Made by a program: the position numbers and the translations under genes
NCBI RefSeq assembly: GCF_030410135.1
Contig: NZ_JAUGQQ010000006.1
Coordinates: forward strand, 124,001 to 188,000
From: Aequorivita aurantiaca
Lineage (GTDB): Bacteria; Bacteroidota; Bacteroidia; Flavobacteriales; Flavobacteriaceae
Direction of reading: 5' to 3'
Length of the DNA stretch: 64,000 nucleotides
In this document: piece by piece, positions 60,229 to 64,000 of the stretch
Position numbering within the stretch: the stretch's first letter is position 1
Layout of the letters: the number at the start of each line of letters is the position of its first letter
The notes under the pieces: generated by a model
Told to the model about the DNA's origin: nothing
Seen by the model: only the letters and a program-made list of their open reading frames with translations
Databases searched by the model: none

Positions 60229-60316
60229 TGTTTTTGTGGCAAAGGACGTTTGGTTTTGGGATTTTAAGATTACTAAAGTGTTACCATAACATTACAAAAT
60301 ACACACACGGTTTGAT

Positions 60317-60748
60317 TCAAAAATCTTCCGGCCGTTGGGGCGTAACGGTATTTTTTGCCTCCATCAATTTTTTCATAAAATTGTGGACCGATTTGTCTTT
60401 TACCTTCGCTTCAATTTTTACAAAATAATCGTCTTTATAAATAGAATATTCCTCAGCCTGGCCTTTATAAATCACTAATTTATAATAAGGAATTATTAGT
60501 GCATATGAATTTAAATTACTTCGAAAACCCAAAATAATACCTTTTGGCCGCATCTCGATATTGCAGAGATTTCGATTGTTGTCCAAATTCATCAAATTGC
60601 TGATTTGAGCGCTTGCTTCAGTTAAAATTAATTTTGGAGAACCTATGCCACGCATTTTTAAGCGCTCTTTAATTGTGAAAGGTTTTCCTAGTTCAGCGTC
60701 TATTTTTCGGGTTGTTTCTTTATCGTTATAGGAAACGTGAAGTAGCAT
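60317..60748 (-). CDS. hypothetical protein
   Basis: 143 residues, cytoplasmic. Beta-rich middle (SNLNSYALIIPYYKLVIYKGQAEEYSIYKDDYFVKIEAKVKDKS) that suggests a PH-like or membrane-binding domain, with a helix at each end (KERLKMRGIG; VHNFMKKLMEAKN). No family recognised. It is divergent from argS; the annotated start is near the argS promoter region. Confidence 0.6.
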   Translation of the reverse strand: MLLHVSYNDKETTRKIDAELGKPFTIKERLKMRGIGSPKLILTEASAQISNLMNLDNNRNLCNIEMRPKGIILGFRSNLNSYALIIPYYKLVIYKGQAEEYSIYKDDYFVKIEAKVKDKSVHNFMKKLMEAKNTVTPQRPEDF

Positions 60749-60849
60749 TTTTTTCCTTTAAAGATAAGCCATTCACAAATACTTCAAATTTAAAAACGTG
60801 TATATTTGTCGTCCAAAAATTGTGCGATACCACACCTTATTCCGTTATT

Positions 60850-62625
60850 ATGTCATTATCTAACACTATTGAGACCCAAATTAAAACCGCAGTTCAAAAA
60901 CTGTATGGCGCAAATCTCGAATCGGTAGAATTGCAACCAACCCGTAAGGATTTTGAGGGCGATGTTACCGCTGTTGTTTTCCCAATGCTTCGCGTTGTAA
61001 AAGGAAATCCGGTGCAGATTGGCGAAGCGATTGGAAATTATTTGGTGAAGAATGTTTTGGAAATTGAAAAATTCAATGTGGTCCAAGGTTTTTTGAATAT
61101 CGTTTTGAGTGATTCCTATTATTTGGATTTCTTTAATTCGGTCGAGGATTTTTCTTCCTTCGGAAAAGTTCCGCAGGGAACGAAGGCGCTAATGGTTGAA
61201 TACTCTTCGCCAAACACAAACAAGCCATTGCATTTGGGCCACGTTCGAAATGTTTTGCTGGGCTATTCAGTGTCGGAAATTGAAAAAGCTGCCGGAAAAA
61301 AAGTGTACAAAACCCAAATAATCAACGATCGCGGAATCCATATTTGTAAAAGTATGCTTGCCTGGGAAAAATTCGGAAATGGCGAAACGCCGGATGCGGC
61401 CGATTTGAAAGGTGATAAATTGGTGGGCAATTATTACGTAAAATTCGATAAGGAATACAAAAAGCAGATTGAAGAATTAAAGGCCGAAGGAAAAACCGAG
61501 GAGGAAGCAAAAGTGCAAGCGCCACTGATTAATGAAGCGCAGGAAATGCTGCGTAAATGGGAAGCCGGCGATGAAGAAACCGTTTCCCTTTGGAACAAAA
61601 TGAACGGCTGGGTTTACAAAGGTTTTGAAGAAACGTATAAATCCATCGGCGTTGATTTCGACTTTTATTATTACGAAAGTGACACTTATTTATTGGGGAA
61701 GGATATCATTGAAGAAGGGATTAAGAAAGATGTTTTCTTTATGAAAGACGACGGCTCCGTTTGGTGCGATTTAACGGAAGATGGCCTCGATGAAAAACTT
61801 GTTTTACGAAGCGATGGCACGGCCGTTTATATGACGCAGGATATTGGCACTGCGGTACAGCGCGTAAAGGATCATCCCGATGTGGGTGGCATGATTTACA
61901 CCGTGGGCAACGAGCAGGATTACCATTTTAAAGTGCTGTTTTTGATACTAAAAAAACTGGGCTACACTTGGGCCGAAAACCTTTTTCATTTGAGTTATGG
62001 AATGGTGGATTTACCTTCCGGGAAAATGAAAAGCCGTGAAGGAACCGTTGTTGACGCCGATGATTTGATCGCGCAAATGACCGATACCGCCCGAACAATT
62101 TCCGAAGAACTTGGAAAGATTGACGATTTTTCGCAAGATGAAAAAGAATCACTTTACAGAATGATCGGGTTGGGTGCTTTAAAATATTATATATTGAAAG
62201 TTGACCCTAAAAAAAGGATTCTTTTCAACCCTGAGGAGAGTGTCGATTTTCAGGGAAATACTGGGCCTTTTATTCAATATACCTATGCGCGCATCCAATC
62301 TATTCTTCGAAAGGCTGGTGAAATCTCGACTGCGCTTGACCTTGCTTCTTTCAAAATACACCCAAAAGAAAAGGAGCTCATAAAAATAATTCAGCAATAT
62401 CCCGACACCATCCAATTGGCGGCAGAAAATTACAGCCCCGCGCTCATTGCAAATTATACCTATGATTTAGTGAAGGAATTCAACAGTTTTTATCAAAACG
62501 TTCCCATTTTGGCTACAGATAATGAAACTGAAAAAGCGTTTCGCGTAAAGCTTTCTGAAGCAGTTGCAGAAATTATTAAAAGTGCCTTTAAACTTTTGGG
62601 CATCGATGTCCCGGAACGGATGTAG
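60850..62625 (+). CDS. argS: arginyl-tRNA synthetase
   Basis: 591 residues from ATG 60850; the frame is open to 60712 but that part is leader sequence with a TATATTTG promoter box at 60801-60808. Class Ia synthetase. HIGH-type motif SSPNTNKPLHLGHVRNVLLGYS (about residues 118-139), the KMSKS-like loop MKSREGTVVDADDL, Arg-tRNA Add-1 domain at the N-terminus (NTIETQIKTAVQKLYGANLESVEL) and the DALR-type anticodon domain at the end. Length is typical. Confidence 0.96.
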   Translation: MSLSNTIETQIKTAVQKLYGANLESVELQPTRKDFEGDVTAVVFPMLRVVKGNPVQIGEAIGNYLVKNVLEIEKFNVVQGFLNIVLSDSYYLDFFNSVEDFSSFGKVPQGTKALMVEYSSPNTNKPLHLGHVRNVLLGYSVSEIEKAAGKKVYKTQIINDRGIHICKSMLAWEKFGNGETPDAADLKGDKLVGNYYVKFDKEYKKQIEELKAEGKTEEEAKVQAPLINEAQEMLRKWEAGDEETVSLWNKMNGWVYKGFEETYKSIGVDFDFYYYESDTYLLGKDIIEEGIKKDVFFMKDDGSVWCDLTEDGLDEKLVLRSDGTAVYMTQDIGTAVQRVKDHPDVGGMIYTVGNEQDYHFKVLFLILKKLGYTWAENLFHLSYGMVDLPSGKMKSREGTVVDADDLIAQMTDTARTISEELGKIDDFSQDEKESLYRMIGLGALKYYILKVDPKKRILFNPEESVDFQGNTGPFIQYTYARIQSILRKAGEISTALDLASFKIHPKEKELIKIIQQYPDTIQLAAENYSPALIANYTYDLVKEFNSFYQNVPILATDNETEKAFRVKLSEAVAEIIKSAFKLLGIDVPERM

Positions 62626-62635
62626 TTTTTAGTGA

Positions 62636-64000
62636 TTATTTTCCGTAAAGCATTTTTCCGGCTTCTTCATATTTATCTCCTGCCGTCCATTGCGGATTTG
62701 CCGGGTCATTCGCTATAAGCCTTCCAGCCAAAACATAACTTTGGAAAAATTTTAGCAGATAATCATAATCCAAAGTATCGGCTTCATCGCCGGGTTGGTG
62801 GTAATATTTGGTAACATCGCCATCAAAGGAAGTGAAGCCCAATGAAAATGTGGGAGCTGGAATTCCCTTTTGCGCGAAAACTACATTATCGCTTCTGTCA
62901 AATAAATTTTGATCCGGCGCCGAATCATCAATTGCCTTTAAGCCGAAGGAATTCGCTGCTTTCTTTATGTTTTCGGCAGCTGTAGTGCGCCCCAGTCCAA
63001 TTATTGAAATAACGGACATATCATTATATCCCGCATTGTCACTATTGAAACAATAGACCATTTTCTTAAGCGGCAATACGGGATTTTCAACGTAAAATTG
63101 ACTTCCGAGCAATCCTTTTTCCTCGCCGGTAAAAAGTATAAATAACGCCGAACGCTTTGTGGGGAATTTTGCCAGATTTTCTGCCATGCTTAAAACAGTG
63201 GTGGTTCCTACCGCGTTATCCCGCGCTCCGTTATATATAACATCGCCGGTTTCATCGGGTTTGCCGATTCCTACGTGATCGTAATGTGCGGAATAAATTA
63301 TGAATTCATTTTTTAGCGTTGGATCGGTCCCTTCCACCATTCCAATTACATTTTGGGATAGGATCGTTTTCTTTTCCTGACCGTCCATTTTTAATTTTGC
63401 AATCAATTTATCCTTCGCCTCAAAGGCCTTCGCTTGAATGTGATTCTCGTCGTGAACCCAGAGGTAGGCTAGTTCTTTTTTAACTGTTATAATACTTTGA
63501 TCATTAGCTAATTCAAGCCGTTCACTGTTGAAACTATGGTCCACATAGCCCCACGTGGTTTCGTCAATATCCACAAGTTCTATTATTGCAACTGCTCCAT
63601 GCTGTTTTGCCAATTGCTCTTTTTGCGCAATTAAGTTATATGCGGCGCCGGCATCTGTTGCATTTGGGCCGCCGGACTTTATTACTATAATTTTTTCAGT
63701 AACGTTTTTATTTTTATAATCATTTTCAAGGCCATATCCTAAATACACAGCCTCACCCGTAAAGTCCATTTTTGATGGTTTGATAGCAACTTTTTTCTTT
63801 AACTCCTTGCCATCAACGGACAAAAGAAGCCTTTGGATTGGGCTAACTTGGTTCAACTTTACCATTTGAAAATAGCTATCTGTATTTGAACCTTTCATAA
63901 CACTTTGAGTTACCGGTTTTACACCGTAACTTCTTAAGGTATTGGCAAGATAGGACGCTGCAATTTTGTTTTCCGGCGTACCTGTTTGACGTCCTTTTAA
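62636..64000 (-). CDS. M28-family metallopeptidase, N-terminus outside the window
   Basis: About 455 codons to the right edge. The frame has no stop at 63899-64000 and reads LKGRQTGTPENKIAASYLAN just before the edge, the start pattern of secreted M28 peptidases, so ATG 63898 is internal. M28 zinc sites: SAHYDHVGIG, NGARDNAVGTTTVLSMAENLA, FTGEEKGLLGS (catalytic Glu), CFNSDNAGYND and the final His in KYYHQPGDEADTLDYDY. A PA-like protease-associated segment precedes these (KNVTEKIIVIKSGGPNATDAGAAYNLIAQKEQLAKQHGAVAIIELVD). Secreted aminopeptidase expected. Convergent with argS. Confidence 0.9.
   Translation of the reverse strand, partial: LKGRQTGTPENKIAASYLANTLRSYGVKPVTQSVMKGSNTDSYFQMVKLNQVSPIQRLLLSVDGKELKKKVAIKPSKMDFTGEAVYLGYGLENDYKNKNVTEKIIVIKSGGPNATDAGAAYNLIAQKEQLAKQHGAVAIIELVDIDETTWGYVDHSFNSERLELANDQSIITVKKELAYLWVHDENHIQAKAFEAKDKLIAKLKMDGQEKKTILSQNVIGMVEGTDPTLKNEFIIYSAHYDHVGIGKPDETGDVIYNGARDNAVGTTTVLSMAENLAKFPTKRSALFILFTGEEKGLLGSQFYVENPVLPLKKMVYCFNSDNAGYNDMSVISIIGLGRTTAAENIKKAANSFGLKAIDDSAPDQNLFDRSDNVVFAQKGIPAPTFSLGFTSFDGDVTKYYHQPGDEADTLDYDYLLKFFQSYVLAGRLIANDPANPQWTAGDKYEEAGKMLYGK

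Noticed and set aside
60712-60849. 46-residue N-terminal extension of argS
   Set aside because: The region contains a TATATTTG promoter box and the ArgRS family start pattern begins at ATG 60850.

Overview
The window reads as part of a Bacteroidota chromosome, most likely family Flavobacteriaceae. The signs are type IX secretion C-terminal domains, an arsenosugar gene set, a degradative-type HMG-CoA reductase beside a GYDIA-type GHMP kinase, an LptC/CNNM/PpiD neighbourhood, weak Shine-Dalgarno signals, and promoters of the Bacteroidota form (TTTG or ATTG, 18-19 bases, TAnnTTTG). No phage, transposase, integrase or CRISPR array is visible.

Layout. 1-154 (minus) is the start of a SAM-dependent methyltransferase that runs off the left edge; a frameshifted copy of its 5' end lies at 508-563. 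500-4850 is an AT-rich accessory stretch: a membrane-anchored unknown, a 616-residue protein with a PD-(D/E)XK nuclease domain, and a two-gene cassette-like unit that ends in a 130-base attC-like hairpin. 5015-24600 is ordinary flavobacterial sequence: amidohydrolase, ECF sigma factor with a putative anti-sigma partner, class C beta-lactamase-like hydrolase, adk, obg, a T9SS-exported repeat protein, a LytTR two-component pair, mpl, a PaiB-like flavoprotein and two family 2 glycosyltransferases. 25104-34250 (all minus) holds an arsenosugar-type cluster: Fe-S membrane protein, FAD oxidoreductase, TIGR04283 and TIGR04282 transferases, DUF547, sterol-desaturase-like protein, purine nucleoside phosphorylase, rhodanese, ArsS and a peroxidase-like protein. 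34361-43981 carries envelope genes (DUF481, PpiD, CNNM/CBS, LptC, TPR, outer-membrane protein) plus tryptophan dioxygenase and coaX. tRNA-Phe is at 44127. 44236-46468 is a mevalonate-pathway pair. 46843-53669 is a complete trpEGDCFBA operon on the minus strand, preceded by a transcription attenuator with an 18-residue leader peptide carrying three adjacent Trp codons. 53938-56247 is a thiol/sulfur set (two thioredoxin-fold lipoproteins and two rhodaneses). The right end has ctlX, an SDR/DUF2867 protein, MarC, argS and a truncated M28 peptidase.

Structure beyond genes. Four arrays of tandem 7-base units lie in intergenic DNA, two of them inside the trp operon. A GC-rich palindromic element occurs four times around trpE/trpG; it supplies both stop codons and adds in-frame residues to both proteins. 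Two gene remnants are visible: the tail of a four-helix-bundle protein between adk and obg, and an orphan T9SS sorting tail at about 55304-55426.

All family assignments were made by eye from motifs and remembered family patterns; no search was run.
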